Shown here: positions 24,223 to 33,093 of the stretch, piece by piece
Layout of the letters: every line of letters starts with the position of its first letter
Position numbering within the stretch: the stretch's first letter is position 1
Assembly (NCBI RefSeq): GCF_005860765.1
Contig: NZ_VCEI01000030.1
Location: forward strand, 1 to 64,000
Direction of reading: 5' to 3'
From: Dyadobacter sediminis
Lineage (GTDB): Bacteria; Bacteroidota; Bacteroidia; Cytophagales; Spirosomataceae
DNA: 64,000 nucleotides
The notes under the pieces: generated by a model
Told to the model about the DNA's origin: nothing
The model's database searches: none
What the model saw: only the letters and a program-made list of their open reading frames with translations
Program-made: the position numbers and the translations under genes

Positions 24223-24810
24223 TTACACGAGGTGACGGGTCTGCAAATAAGTTGTTAACGCGTTAGCTAGTTTGCGAGGCGAGAGTATCTCATCAGGGCT
24301 ATCTTTTATAATGGCAGACACAGGCATGCTATCAAACAATGCAGTTGACGGGTCTTGAACTAATACAATGCCCCCATGCTCATGGATGCGGACAGCCCCT
24401 TTGGCACCGTCAGAGCCCAAGCCAGAAAGGATAATGCCGACTGCTTTATCGGCAGAGTCATCAGCCAGGGAGTTGAAGAAAATGTCCACCGCCCAATTAC
24501 TGCGATCATCTGGGTCCCGGTTAGTCGTTTGCAAATGCCCCTTAGATATCGTCATGAATTTGTTGGGAGCTAGCAAATAAATATGATTCGCTTCGACAAG
24601 GTCCTGATCTGCTGCCCAACTAATGGGCAAGTTGGTATTTGGCATTAGCAAAACGTCCGCTACACTCGGGTGGTCACGGTTTAGGTGTTGTAATACTATG
24701 AAAGCAGCATTCGGGGCTTTAGGCAGATGCGAAAAGAAATCATGAATATCTTCCCTTCCCCCCGCTGAAAAGCCAATGGCTACTATAAACAATTCCTTGC
24801 GGCCCCCCAT
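24223..24810 (-). CDS. Stand-alone CheB-type methylesterase domain
   Basis: A 195-residue protein made only of the CheB catalytic domain. The triad is visible as S15 (GFSAGG), H42 (LQHLNRDH) and D134 (LSGLGSDGAKG). CheB proteins remove methyl esters from chemoreceptor glutamates, but no receiver domain, CheR or receptor gene is nearby. Stand-alone CheB domains in Bacteroidota often belong to CheB-CheR-PAS signalling fusions or stress two-component systems. The domain looks intact; its partner is unknown. A 9-bp inverted repeat follows its stop. Confidence 0.85.
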   Translation of the reverse strand: MGGRKELFIVAIGFSAGGREDIHDFFSHLPKAPNAAFIVLQHLNRDHPSVADVLLMPNTNLPISWAADQDLVEANHIYLLAPNKFMTISKGHLQTTNRDPDDRSNWAVDIFFNSLADDSADKAVGIILSGLGSDGAKGAVRIHEHGGIVLVQDPSTALFDSMPVSAIIKDSPDEILSPRKLANALTTYLQTRHLV

Positions 24811-25100
24811 GATATAAAGCGTTTAGCACTCTTTATGCAAGCTAACCATTTAAAATTGGACTGAAACCTGCTCAGGTAGTACTAGTACCTTTATAGAATT
24901 CGAATCTTATGTAAGAAATTATGACAAGGACAGAACACATACCCCATTTTGCTCCAGAGCTACATACCCCTAATGAAACAATTGAAATTACTGTGAAAGT
25001 AACAATCAGCCCGGTCGCGGTATTAAAATTTCAAATTGCTATCTAACTAATCAATGTTTAATATTTCTCCTTTATGCTGAGTTAGTCAGACGACTTAGCA
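24811..25100. other. Intergenic stretch with a doubtful 41-codon frame
   Basis: A frame at 24921-25046 (MTRTEHIPHFAPELHTPNET, then IEITVKVTISPVAVL) is open from ATG to TAA, but has no recognised family and no clear promoter. Otherwise I see nothing here. Confidence 0.3.
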
Positions 25101-25369
25101 ATAAGTTTAAGCCTGAAAGAAATTTCGGAAGGCCTACAAATACATCCCTCGTATGTCTCCGGCGAGTTTTTGAAGTATTTCAGCACTTGTCCTTTGGTGA
25201 ATATATCCGGAAGTTGCGCATCGAAAAAGCAGTAGACCTGCTTGCCAGCTTTGACCATACCTTATCAGAGATTGCCTATCTGACGGGCTTTTCAGATCAG
25301 AGCCGTTTTAACAGAATATTCAATGCGCGCATGCGAAAGCCCTTCCGATTTCAGAAAAAATTGGCCTAA
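25101..25369 (+). pseudogene. AraC-family regulator remnant, frameshifted
   Basis: Two adjacent frames make an AraC DNA-binding domain. The first reads ISLSLKEISEGLQIHPSYVS and EFLKYF (first HTH). After a shift near 25180 the second reads LSFGEYIRKLRIEKAVDLLA and LSEIAYLTGFSDQSRFNRIF (second HTH), ending at 25369. The two helices are normally continuous. The N-terminal sensing domain is missing. Only a dead C-terminal fragment remains, upstream of the DUF1259 gene it may once have controlled. Confidence 0.75.
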
Positions 25370-25457
25370 AAAGTAATCCCGGTACAAATCCGTCATTTTC
25401 ATACTATCATTTAGCTGCACTTTAAGTTAGTATTGCACCGCTAGAAGCAACCACCAA

Positions 25458-26456
25458 ATGATACATATGAACACAGACACATTTTTTTCTCGCAGGAACT
25501 GGCTACGCGCCAGCGGAGTGCTCGGGTCTGCCCAGCTTCTGGGGCTAAGGCCGTTGATGGCAAAAACCAATAGCGTGGCAAAGACGCCTGCCTTGACGCC
25601 AGAAGAAGTTGCCGCCATTGAAGCCGCGATGGGCAAAAAGGGCACCTACAATGAAGGGCAAGCTGTGCATACTACCCCGTTGCCACGTAACGATTTGAAG
25701 GTAACTGTGAAAGGCGAAGCTGTCCCGATTCCATTTGGATTTGGCGGCTGGGCTTCCATCAAAAAGACCCTGGACGGCAAATCGGCTGTACTGATGAGCG
25801 ATACAGTGCTTTTAGAAGAAGAAGTAAACCTATTAATATCAGCCGCACATGCAAATGGGCTGGAAATTGGAGCGATCCACAACCACTTCTTCTACGAACA
25901 GCCACGGATTTTCTATATGCACCTTCATGGCATGGGCACGCCGCAAGAGCTGGCCAAGAAATTCGCTGCAACTATTAAAGATGCCAAAATCTCCCCGGCC
26001 AACCAGCCTGCGCCTTCTGCGCCACCAACCACCACCGGGAAAGAACTCTTTGATATAACCGCCCTTGACGCGGTTGTTAAGTATACCGGCGTAGTGAACG
26101 GCCCAACCTATAAATATACTGTTGGCCGCGACGATCTGACGGTGATGGCTATGGGCGCAGAAATGACAGCTGCCATAGGCCTGAACTCCTGGGCAAGCTT
26201 TGCAGGAAATAAAGACAGCGCCCATATAGCGGGTGACATTGCCATGCTGGAAGACGAAGTCAATACAGTCATTAAAGCACTTCGGGCCAACAACCTGGAA
26301 GTAGTTGCATTGCATAACCATATGTTTGGTGAGAACCCAAGGATCATTTTCCTGCATTATTATGGCCGTGGTCCAGCCACTACGCTTGCAAAAGGGTTTC
26401 GATCGGCCTTGGATGTTCTTGGAAAACCTGTTAAAGCGGCGCATTCAACGCACTAG
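25458..26456 (+). CDS. Exported DUF1259 protein (two repeats)
   Basis: A 332-residue protein with a twin-arginine signal (SRRNWLRASGVLGSAQLLGL), so it is likely exported folded. Two DUF1259 (LppY/LpqO) repeats cover residues about 48-185 and 200-325, each with an NHFF/NHMF-x-E-x-PRI motif (IGAIHNHFFYEQPRIFYMHL and LHNHMFGENPRIIFLHYY). The family is of unknown function. It sits directly before a decayed ChrB-like gene, so a past link with chromate resistance is possible. A second in-frame ATG lies at 25467. Confidence 0.85.
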   Translation: MIHMNTDTFFSRRNWLRASGVLGSAQLLGLRPLMAKTNSVAKTPALTPEEVAAIEAAMGKKGTYNEGQAVHTTPLPRNDLKVTVKGEAVPIPFGFGGWASIKKTLDGKSAVLMSDTVLLEEEVNLLISAAHANGLEIGAIHNHFFYEQPRIFYMHLHGMGTPQELAKKFAATIKDAKISPANQPAPSAPPTTTGKELFDITALDAVVKYTGVVNGPTYKYTVGRDDLTVMAMGAEMTAAIGLNSWASFAGNKDSAHIAGDIAMLEDEVNTVIKALRANNLEVVALHNHMFGENPRIIFLHYYGRGPATTLAKGFRSALDVLGKPVKAAHSTH

Positions 26457-26460
26457 AAAA

Positions 26461-26844
26461 ATGAACTCAATTACCCAAAAACGCCCAAATCGGTCAGATC
26501 GCCTGCTCGTAGCTGATCAAAACTTTGTGGACAGCCAAGGCTTTTTCCCATTATGTGCCCAAAGACCAGGTTTCTGAAAGGGCCCGCGGCTAAGGGCGAT
26601 CCCATAAGATATTGAAGGTACAGGGTATTTCCCATTATGGCCATGCGATGAGTGCAGCTTTGATTACATCATGGCTAAACACCAGATTGATGACCTTGCA
26701 ATTAAAGCTCGCGCTCATTGTCAGAGCAGCAAACATAAAGGCTTTCCGCCTGTATGGACGGAATCAGCTTGGAGTTATATTACTGCGCTCACACCCTTAC
26801 ATGTAGTATTCCCGACAACCGACGATGAAATTGAGATGGCCTAA
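26461..26844 (+). pseudogene. ChrB-like chromate resistance gene, decayed
   Basis: Pieces of the ChrB family can be read in order but in different frames. They are RSDRLLVADQNFVDSQ (like the family's IDRIACPWLI-RFID), HYVPKDQVSERA, then CSFDYIMAKHQIDD, then LIVRAANIKAFRL and TTDDEIEM. In ChrB relatives these form one domain with a CSFD motif followed by IVRGAD. At least three frameshifts or stops interrupt it. It lies just after the DUF1259 gene. The assignment rests on motif order, so it is moderately sure. Confidence 0.55.
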
Positions 26845-27845
26845 TCTGCGCTTGTATGTGGTAGAATTAAAGTCCTTGCAAATCTTAGCAGCTCCTGCTT
26901 TTGCTGTAATGTTCTCTGCATGGGTAATTGTGCCAATCCAATTAGCCGCCGGATAATTTCAATGCCAACAAACTGATTTAAGGTGAAGTAATCAATTTGA
27001 TTGATCAAGTTGTATCTATCCAGCGTAAAATCAACTATTATTTTACGTTGGCCTGCTAGGTGCAGGTGCGCAATCATGACGCCCAGATCAAACTCGGCAG
27101 GGCCATAAAAGCAGAACTCGGGGTCGATAATTTTTATTCCCTGCGTTGTATCAAGCCAGCTACCCGGATAAAAGTCCCCATGTAAAAGAGATTTTCCATC
27201 AGAAAGATAGGTTTGTCCCAAATGTGCAGCCTGAGTTTTTAGCTCATTATCATTCTTGTAGACAGTAGCGACAGCTTGCAATCCTGGCTGGACTGTATCA
27301 AGATCAAACCCGTTCTCTTTCATAAACGGGTATTCGAATATGTGTTGATGGTTCAGCGCCCTCATAGCATTGTTTTTGAGCGAATCGGCGGGCGATACGC
27401 AGGAAAAACGCGTATGAAGCGTGCTTAAAAAATCCGTTAATTGCGAAACTTGGGAGATTTCAAGAGCCCTGGACGAATTGTATAGATATATAAAATCGCT
27501 GGCCGCGCCCAAGTCTTCCAAGGCCATGATATTGTTCACCGGATCAAGGCCAATCAGATCCGGGGTGAAGTCTGCGATCAACGGGTCAACGTTTGTCGTT
27601 TGATAAAAAGCACCTTCCATCAATACCCTGTCGGCGGGAGCACTCACATGCGGGTACTTTTCGACATATCCCCTGGATTGCTTGACAATGAAGGATCTGT
27701 CCTGGGTGGTTATCCGGAGCACATAGTTCATATTTCCCTCCCCCGGCACTGAAACCTGACTTATCCGTTCCCTATTTGTTAACCAGCCCTGGCTTTGCAG
27801 GTAAGTCTCGAGCGTAGCAATGTCGTTTGCACTTAGAATAAACAT
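26841..27845 (-). CDS. Methylthioribose-kinase-like phosphotransferase (APH fold)
   Basis: A 334-residue kinase of the aminoglycoside phosphotransferase fold. The ATP-binding N-lobe shows GEGNMNYVLRI and FIVKQSRG. The catalytic loop LLHGDFYPGSWL and the metal site IIDPEFCFYGPAEFDLGV match methylthioribose kinase (MtnK) and related sugar kinases. No methionine-salvage partners are nearby. It stands 20 bp before a DUF547 gene and next to arsenosugar genes. A substrate such as a 5-deoxy-5-arsinoyl-ribose, which resembles methylthioribose, is a plausible inference. Confidence 0.7.
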   Translation of the reverse strand: MFILSANDIATLETYLQSQGWLTNRERISQVSVPGEGNMNYVLRITTQDRSFIVKQSRGYVEKYPHVSAPADRVLMEGAFYQTTNVDPLIADFTPDLIGLDPVNNIMALEDLGAASDFIYLYNSSRALEISQVSQLTDFLSTLHTRFSCVSPADSLKNNAMRALNHQHIFEYPFMKENGFDLDTVQPGLQAVATVYKNDNELKTQAAHLGQTYLSDGKSLLHGDFYPGSWLDTTQGIKIIDPEFCFYGPAEFDLGVMIAHLHLAGQRKIIVDFTLDRYNLINQIDYFTLNQFVGIEIIRRLIGLAQLPMQRTLQQKQELLRFARTLILPHTSAD

Positions 27846-27865
27846 GTAAGGCTTTTTAGGATAAA

Positions 27866-28651
27866 TTATGAGTCAAAGTTTTTCATTTTTTGCGTCCAGT
27901 CATACTCTTTGAATTTCAACGAATATTCTGAAAAGTCTTCGCCCAGGTATTTTTCCAAAATTATTTTAATACCCTGATTTCCACCAAAATCTGCTTTGAA
28001 CCACTGCAATATCCGGCTAACCATTACTGTTTTTTTCTGCGGATTGATCTGTGTATCCGTCTTTAAAAACGATGATGCAGCAATGCCGAGCTGTTTGTCG
28101 ATCTTATCATAGTCATAAAATGCGATTGGTGGACAACTGGTTGCACCACAGTTAAGGGCAAAATGAATACGATAATCAATTTTAGAAACAGCTAATTGTT
28201 TAATGATCTTACCAGGAAAAAACTGAGGCAGATAGCCCAAACTCAATTTCGCCCGGTAACGTCTGAGGATACCATGTTCGATCTGGTCAAGGCTCAGTTT
28301 TACCCCTCCGATCGTTATCAGTTTTTCCTCAAAAATGGCTGGCCTGGTTTTCTTTTCCTTTGTAGCAAGGATCTGAAAGTAAGCATTGTAGATGTTGATC
28401 CAGAATGTTTTACGGGCATCATCGTCAGCCAATCCGGAAATCAGGCAATCGGTTTTGATGGCTTCCAAAGCCTTGTGAATACTATCTACTGGCTCATCCA
28501 TCTTCACCTGCAAGAGCAGTTTTCCTGATAGTGCAATCAGTTTTCGGTCAGGTTCTTTGTTAGATTGGCCGGCAACGGGTAGTAAACCAACTGCCCATAT
28601 AACTAAAACAAGGCCTGTTATTACTAATATCCACTTCATTTTTTTTACCAT
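27866..28651 (-). CDS. Exported DUF547 protein
   Basis: A 261-residue protein with an N-terminal membrane/signal segment (ILVITGLVLVIWAVGLLPVA). The DUF547 core shows FWINIYNAYFQILA, a Leu-rich stretch, and FALNCGATSCPPIAFYD with two Cys. DUF547 resembles a papain-like fold and is often found by TIGR04283/TIGR04282 glycosyltransferase genes. Its upstream region faces the arsenosugar glycosyltransferase. An ATG at 28639 is an alternative start. Function unknown. Confidence 0.8.
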   Translation of the reverse strand: MVKKMKWILVITGLVLVIWAVGLLPVAGQSNKEPDRKLIALSGKLLLQVKMDEPVDSIHKALEAIKTDCLISGLADDDARKTFWINIYNAYFQILATKEKKTRPAIFEEKLITIGGVKLSLDQIEHGILRRYRAKLSLGYLPQFFPGKIIKQLAVSKIDYRIHFALNCGATSCPPIAFYDYDKIDKQLGIAASSFLKTDTQINPQKKTVMVSRILQWFKADFGGNQGIKIILEKYLGEDFSEYSLKFKEYDWTQKMKNFDS

Positions 28652-28793
28652 TAACCATCAATATATCACGCAGGAAATCAATTCAACATCATTTTTTAGA
28701 AGTTACCCTGGCAATAAAACTGTTTACTTCTTGTCCCCGTACATACGCGTAGTGAAATTATTTAGATTGCTCACTGAAATCGTTCCGATACCT

Positions 28794-29486
28794 ATGAAGC
28801 TCAGTATAATCATTCCAACCTACAATGAAGCAGCTAACATTGCACGCCTGTTACAGGATTTGTTCAGATATGCAGGTGATCAGCCGATTGAAGTCATTGT
28901 ATCGGATGGTGGAAGCAAAGATGCTACCTTGGAAATAGCGCTCCAAGCCGGTGCAAGCGTGCTCAAATCTCCCAAGCCAGGCAGGGCAGCACAAATGAAT
29001 TATGCTTCTGGTTTTGCAAATGGAGATGTGCTATACTTTGTTCACGCCGATGTTGGCATAAATCAGGATTATTTTCAAGACATTGAGCGGGCTGCGTCAG
29101 ACGGGTTTGAAGCGGGCTGTTACCGGTTCCGCTTTGATTCAAACCGGGCAATCCTTAAAATCAACAGTTATTTTACACGTTTTAACAGGCTGATGTGCCG
29201 CGGTGGTGATCAAACCCTTTTTATAACCAGAAAGCTGTTTGACCAGCTAAATGGGTTTGATGAATATTATACCATTATGGAGGACTATGATATCATCATC
29301 CGGATCTGGAAAATAGCCCGGTTCAAGATCATCCCAAAAGAGGTAACCGTCTCTGCCCGAAAGTACCAGAACAATAGCTGGCTGCGGGTCCAAATTGCTA
29401 ACTTAACTGCTTTTACCATGTTTTATTTAAAAAGAGAACCGGCTAGCATTGCCTTAAAATATAAATCCCTGCTGGATTACCGGTGA
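28794..29486 (+). CDS. TIGR04283-type arsenosugar glycosyltransferase (GT2)
   Basis: I start it at ATG 28794 (MKLSIIIPTYNEAANIARLL); a longer frame upstream has no homology. Family-2 motifs are present: the nucleotide-sugar site SDGGSKDATLEIA, a DxD-like FVHADVGI near residue 83, and GGDQTLFITRKLF then GFDEYYTIMEDYD. This matches TIGR04283 enzymes, which occur with ArsS in arsenosugar clusters. It is 231 residues, normal for the family, and first in a rightward set of four genes. Confidence 0.8.
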   Translation: MKLSIIIPTYNEAANIARLLQDLFRYAGDQPIEVIVSDGGSKDATLEIALQAGASVLKSPKPGRAAQMNYASGFANGDVLYFVHADVGINQDYFQDIERAASDGFEAGCYRFRFDSNRAILKINSYFTRFNRLMCRGGDQTLFITRKLFDQLNGFDEYYTIMEDYDIIIRIWKIARFKIIPKEVTVSARKYQNNSWLRVQIANLTAFTMFYLKREPASIALKYKSLLDYR

Positions 29487-29554
29487 GACAAGCGCCCGCT
29501 TAATCTTTGCTATTCTGATCATCGTATATAAATGCCAACCTTAATCTGCCAAAG

Positions 29555-29887
29555 ATGAATACCTATTATAATCCCGAAGACCTAAAAAAATTTGGTTCAA
29601 TTGGTGAATTCCAGAAAGAACTGGCTGATAAATTTTTCTCTTATTATGGCTCTGTATTTGCCGAAGGTGCACTTACTGCCAGGGAGAAATCGCTGATTGC
29701 ACTCGCTGTTTCCCATACTGTCCAGTGTCCTTACTGCATTGATGCCTACACGACAGATACCTTGGAAAAAGGGTGTTCGGAAGCAGAAATGATGGAAGCC
29801 GTGCATGTGGCCGCCGCCATTAGAGGGGGAGCGACTTTGGTGCACGGCGTTCAGATGATGAACAAAGCAAAAGATCTTTCCATGTAA
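29555..29887 (+). CDS. AhpD-like arsenosugar-associated peroxidase-like protein
   Basis: A 110-residue carboxymuconolactone decarboxylase/AhpD-fold protein. The core ALAVSHTVQCPYCIDAYTTD holds the redox C-x-x-C pair (CPYC, near 60-63). AIRGGATLVHGVQMM follows. Small proteins of this type stand directly before arsS in many bacteria and are named arsenosugar-biosynthesis-associated peroxidase-like. It lies 38 bp before arsS. The reaction is not established. Confidence 0.85.
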   Translation: MNTYYNPEDLKKFGSIGEFQKELADKFFSYYGSVFAEGALTAREKSLIALAVSHTVQCPYCIDAYTTDTLEKGCSEAEMMEAVHVAAAIRGGATLVHGVQMMNKAKDLSM

Positions 29888-29925
29888 GCGATTGTCGGCG
29901 TTTCACCAGTAACCCAAGTAAAGCA

Positions 29926-30972
29926 ATGAAATCACTCAAGGCAAGCGGGCATTTGCTCTCGGATTCTGCGTCGCAGATCAAGACCTTGCATGACCAGGTG
30001 TTTGATAAGCTGCAGCTTCCTCTTTTTGAACAAAAAATGGAGGCTGCATCCCTGTATCCTTTAAAACCGGCCCGCACCACCACCATGCAGATTAATGTTG
30101 GTAAAATGTGCAATCAGATTTGCAAACATTGCCATGTGGATGCGGGTCCCGACCGGAAAGAGATTATGACCAGGCATACCATGCAGCAGTGCCTGGATAA
30201 ACTTGCGGATTCTGAAATTACTACCGTCGATCTTACGGGAGGGGCACCTGAGATGAATCCTGATTTCCGTTGGTTTGTTGCAGAACTGACTGCAATTGGT
30301 AAACATGTTATTGTCCGCTGCAATTTGACTATTATCGTAGCCAACCCAAAATATCACGACTTGCCTGACTTTTTTAAGCAGCATCAGGTTGAAGTAGTCA
30401 GCTCGCTGCCCTTCTATAACGCCGACAAGACAGACCGGCAGAGAGGCAAAGGCGTTTTCGAGGATTCTGTGAAGGCATTAAGGATGCTAAACGCGAGAGG
30501 CTATGGAGTGGAAGGCAGCGGGCTTATCCTTAATTTGGTTTACAACCCAAATGGGGCATTCATGCCTGCGCCACAACAGGGCTTGCAGCGCCAATTCAAA
30601 AAGGCCCTGCATGATGAATTTGGAATTTTATTTAATGAGCTTTTTGCAATAACCAATATTCCTGTCAGCCGGTATCTGGATTACCTGATCAGCTCGGGTA
30701 ATTATGATGGCTACATGGAAAAACTTGTTAACGCCTTTAATCCCGTAGCTGCAACCGGTGTCATGTGCCGGTCAATGGTTTCGGTCGGTTGGGATGGCTC
30801 ACTATATGATTGTGATTTTAATCAAATGCTCGATATGCAGTTTGATGCTGCATACAACCACATCAGTCGCTATGACCAGGAGCTGATCGATAATCGTGAA
30901 ATTAAGACTGGTCAGCATTGCTATGGCTGCACAGCTGGTGCTGGTTCAAGCTGCGGCGGTAACACGATTTAG
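29926..30972 (+). CDS. arsS: Arsenosugar biosynthesis radical SAM protein ArsS
   Basis: A 348-residue radical SAM enzyme. The iron-sulfur motif is CX3CX2C: C62, C66 and C69 in MCNQICKHCHVDAGP. The C-terminal tail has further Cys residues (CYGCTAGAGSSCGG) that are conserved in ArsS. ArsS transfers the adenosyl group of SAM to dimethylated arsenic, making the arsinoyl-deoxyadenosine precursor of arsenosugars. Its partner methyltransferase ArsM is not in the window. It lies between the AhpD-like gene and the next transferase, with an 11-bp gap to the latter. Confidence 0.9.
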   Translation: MKSLKASGHLLSDSASQIKTLHDQVFDKLQLPLFEQKMEAASLYPLKPARTTTMQINVGKMCNQICKHCHVDAGPDRKEIMTRHTMQQCLDKLADSEITTVDLTGGAPEMNPDFRWFVAELTAIGKHVIVRCNLTIIVANPKYHDLPDFFKQHQVEVVSSLPFYNADKTDRQRGKGVFEDSVKALRMLNARGYGVEGSGLILNLVYNPNGAFMPAPQQGLQRQFKKALHDEFGILFNELFAITNIPVSRYLDYLISSGNYDGYMEKLVNAFNPVAATGVMCRSMVSVGWDGSLYDCDFNQMLDMQFDAAYNHISRYDQELIDNREIKTGQHCYGCTAGAGSSCGGNTI

Positions 30973-30982
30973 CCCGTTTCCT

Positions 30983-31600
30983 ATGAACAACGCTTTAATT
31001 GTTTTTTTGAAGAATTTAACGCTTGGAAAGGTTAAAACCAGATTGGCAGCTACCATTGGCGACCAGAAGGCCTTAGAAATTTATAGCCAACTTGTGGAAC
31101 ATACCTTAAATCAGGTGAATACGGCTAACTATGAGAAATTGCTTTACTTTTCCGATAACCTGCATAGTGACCTTCCTGTAATTGGACAAGATTTTCTGCT
31201 TCGCCAACAACAAGGCGGCGATCTGGGAGAGAGAATGTCAAATGCTTTCAAAGAAGTCTTCGAGTCGTCTGCTGAGAAAGTACTTATTATAGGAACTGAC
31301 TGTCCTGGCCTGGATACATCTATTATCGAGCAGGCTTTTGATGCACTTGATATGCATCAAGTTGTGATAGGGCCAGCAAACGACGGAGGTTATTATCTTC
31401 TTGGAATGACTGGTTTCCATAGCTTTCTTTTCGAAGATGTACCATGGAGTACTTCAAGTGTGCTGGAATTAACGCTTCAAAAATGCGCCATGCATGGGCT
31501 TAGTTATACGCTCCTCGAAGAACTTTCAGACATAGATGATGAAAATGATCTGAATTCATGGAATGAATGGTTAAAAGTTAATCAGTCCAGAGAATCATGA
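30983..31600 (+). CDS. TIGR04282/DUF2064-type glycosyltransferase-like protein
   Basis: I start it at ATG 30983 (MNNALIVFLKNLTLGKVKTR); an upstream frame that overlaps arsS is not used. The 205-residue protein shows KVKTRLAATIG, EKVLIIGTDCPGLD and GPANDGGYYLLGM. These are the nucleotide-sugar-binding motifs of the TIGR04282/DUF2064 family that accompanies TIGR04283 enzymes. It probably completes the sugar part of arsenosugar assembly, which is inferred from context. Confidence 0.82.
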   Translation: MNNALIVFLKNLTLGKVKTRLAATIGDQKALEIYSQLVEHTLNQVNTANYEKLLYFSDNLHSDLPVIGQDFLLRQQQGGDLGERMSNAFKEVFESSAEKVLIIGTDCPGLDTSIIEQAFDALDMHQVVIGPANDGGYYLLGMTGFHSFLFEDVPWSTSSVLELTLQKCAMHGLSYTLLEELSDIDDENDLNSWNEWLKVNQSRES

Positions 31601-31601
31601 T

Positions 31602-32735
31602 CTATACAAGTAATGTCTTGGTTCGTTTGTGATAAACCCAGGTATGAACTATTAAAAGCAAAGTGAGAGCAGTAAAGATCAGGCTCACATCGTTATTGGC
31701 CAATAAAAAGCCGCCCGCCAATGCACCAAATGCGGAACCCGCATCCCGGAAAGTGGCATTAATTGAGACAGCGCGCGTCACATCGTCTTTCCCAGCGGAT
31801 GCTGCGCCCGCTGCCAGGGATGCATTGACATTATAAAACGTAAATACGAGGATCAATCCCGGCATTACCCAGCCGCTTGTTGCCAGCAGCAAACCCATGC
31901 AGATCAAAAGTATTGACCCTGAGTAAATGTTAGCAAGCCCAAACCGGTCAGCGGACCAACCCGCAAAAGGCGAAATCAAAAGCGAGCAGATCCGTCTGAA
32001 AATAAGAAACCCGGCAGCAGCGGCAGTAATTTCAACTGCCGACCAATAGGGATGCGCATCCATCAACAGGGCTCCAATTAAAACCACAAGCATACCTTCC
32101 ACTGCAAAAGCCGCTAGAAACGCTAACCGGTTAAAGACTGATGGAAATGATAATTTGAAGTTAAATGGGCGAGCTCGCAAGCTGTCCCTTTCTTTTAGTT
32201 TAAAAGCGAGGCAAATTCCTGGCGTCGAAAGGAGCGCAATTACTAAAAAGATCGAGCTAGGACTGATTACTTCAAAAAGCAGTGGGCCAACCAACAACGC
32301 TAGTAGTGGGCCTGATTCGATAATGCTTTGGCTCATTCCCAGTGCCAGGCCTTTCTTTGGATAATCCATGGCATAAGTAATTGCCCCAACGCGAAGGACA
32401 GAATACGATATACCCCACAAGATCCTGAGCAGCACCAAAGTTACAATGCCAAAACCTGCACCATAGCCAGCTGTGGCTAATACGGATACAGTTGCCGCGA
32501 CGATTATAGGTATACGAAATCCCACAAGACTGAAAACGCGCAAGATAAGTGGGTTAAGCAGAATCCGTGTGAAGCGATTAATTGACAGGATGGTTCCTAT
32601 CCAAATGATTGGAACGTGGATGCTGGAAGCATTTACTGGCAGAAAAGAATATAGAAATGCATCACCCATCAAAGCGAAGCTCAAGCTGAAAGACGCATAC
32701 ATGGGCAATTTCATTTCGGCAATATTCTTTCTCAT
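31602..32735 (-). CDS. MFS transporter
   Basis: A 377-residue major facilitator with about 11-12 membrane segments. The motif-A-like FAGWSADRFG lies in the loop between halves near residue 260. It converges with the arsenosugar genes, the stops being 1 bp apart. Its family places it with exporters, and a role in releasing arsenic species or sugars is an inference from position only. No regulator is adjacent. Confidence 0.8.
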   Translation of the reverse strand: MRKNIAEMKLPMYASFSLSFALMGDAFLYSFLPVNASSIHVPIIWIGTILSINRFTRILLNPLILRVFSLVGFRIPIIVAATVSVLATAGYGAGFGIVTLVLLRILWGISYSVLRVGAITYAMDYPKKGLALGMSQSIIESGPLLALLVGPLLFEVISPSSIFLVIALLSTPGICLAFKLKERDSLRARPFNFKLSFPSVFNRLAFLAAFAVEGMLVVLIGALLMDAHPYWSAVEITAAAAGFLIFRRICSLLISPFAGWSADRFGLANIYSGSILLICMGLLLATSGWVMPGLILVFTFYNVNASLAAGAASAGKDDVTRAVSINATFRDAGSAFGALAGGFLLANNDVSLIFTALTLLLIVHTWVYHKRTKTLLV

Positions 32736-32752
32736 CCCTCCCTTAATTCGGT

Positions 32753-33082
32753 TTATTTAGCTCTTACAAACCTTAATCTGACTATGTATCTTGCGGCTGG
32801 ATGATGATCAGGCAAAAATATCCTCTTTCCAGTCAGCTGCCGGATCAGATCGTAATTAAGCTTATCATCGCGGGTAAATACTTTCACTTTCCCTATAGCG
32901 CTATCTTCGCCAACAGAAAACTGTATTACAACTATACCGCCATTTTCACCAAGAACAGCAGGATAGTCAAGAAGGCAGGATAATTGATTGCCTAGGTCAT
33001 ACGTCTTTTCTCATCTTGTTAAAGAATAGCAAGTTGCCACTGTGGTAAAAAAGAGAAGAAACAAAACCATCAAACCTTTCAT
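32753..33082 (-). pseudogene. Small exported TonB-C-like protein, in-frame TGA
   Basis: An ATG at 33082 begins a signal/lipoprotein-like segment (MKGLMVLFLLFFTTVATCYS). A TGA at 33011-33013 stops it after 23 residues. The same frame then continues with EKTYDLGNQLSCLLDYPAVL, GGIVVIQFSVGEDSAIGKVK and a TAA at 32753. The second part resembles the TonB C-terminal fold used by small envelope proteins. The intact reading on both sides of one stop points to a recent nonsense mutation. Confidence 0.55.
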
Positions 33083-33093
33083 CTGAATAAAGG

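Noticed and set aside
24921..25046. 41-codon ATG frame upstream of the AraC remnant
   Set aside because: No family, promoter or partner is seen. It is too short to support from sequence alone, so it is only mentioned in the gap entry.
25839..26444. Minus-strand frame opposite the DUF1259 gene
   Set aside because: The plus strand has two DUF1259 repeats and a twin-arginine signal; the opposite frame has no homology.
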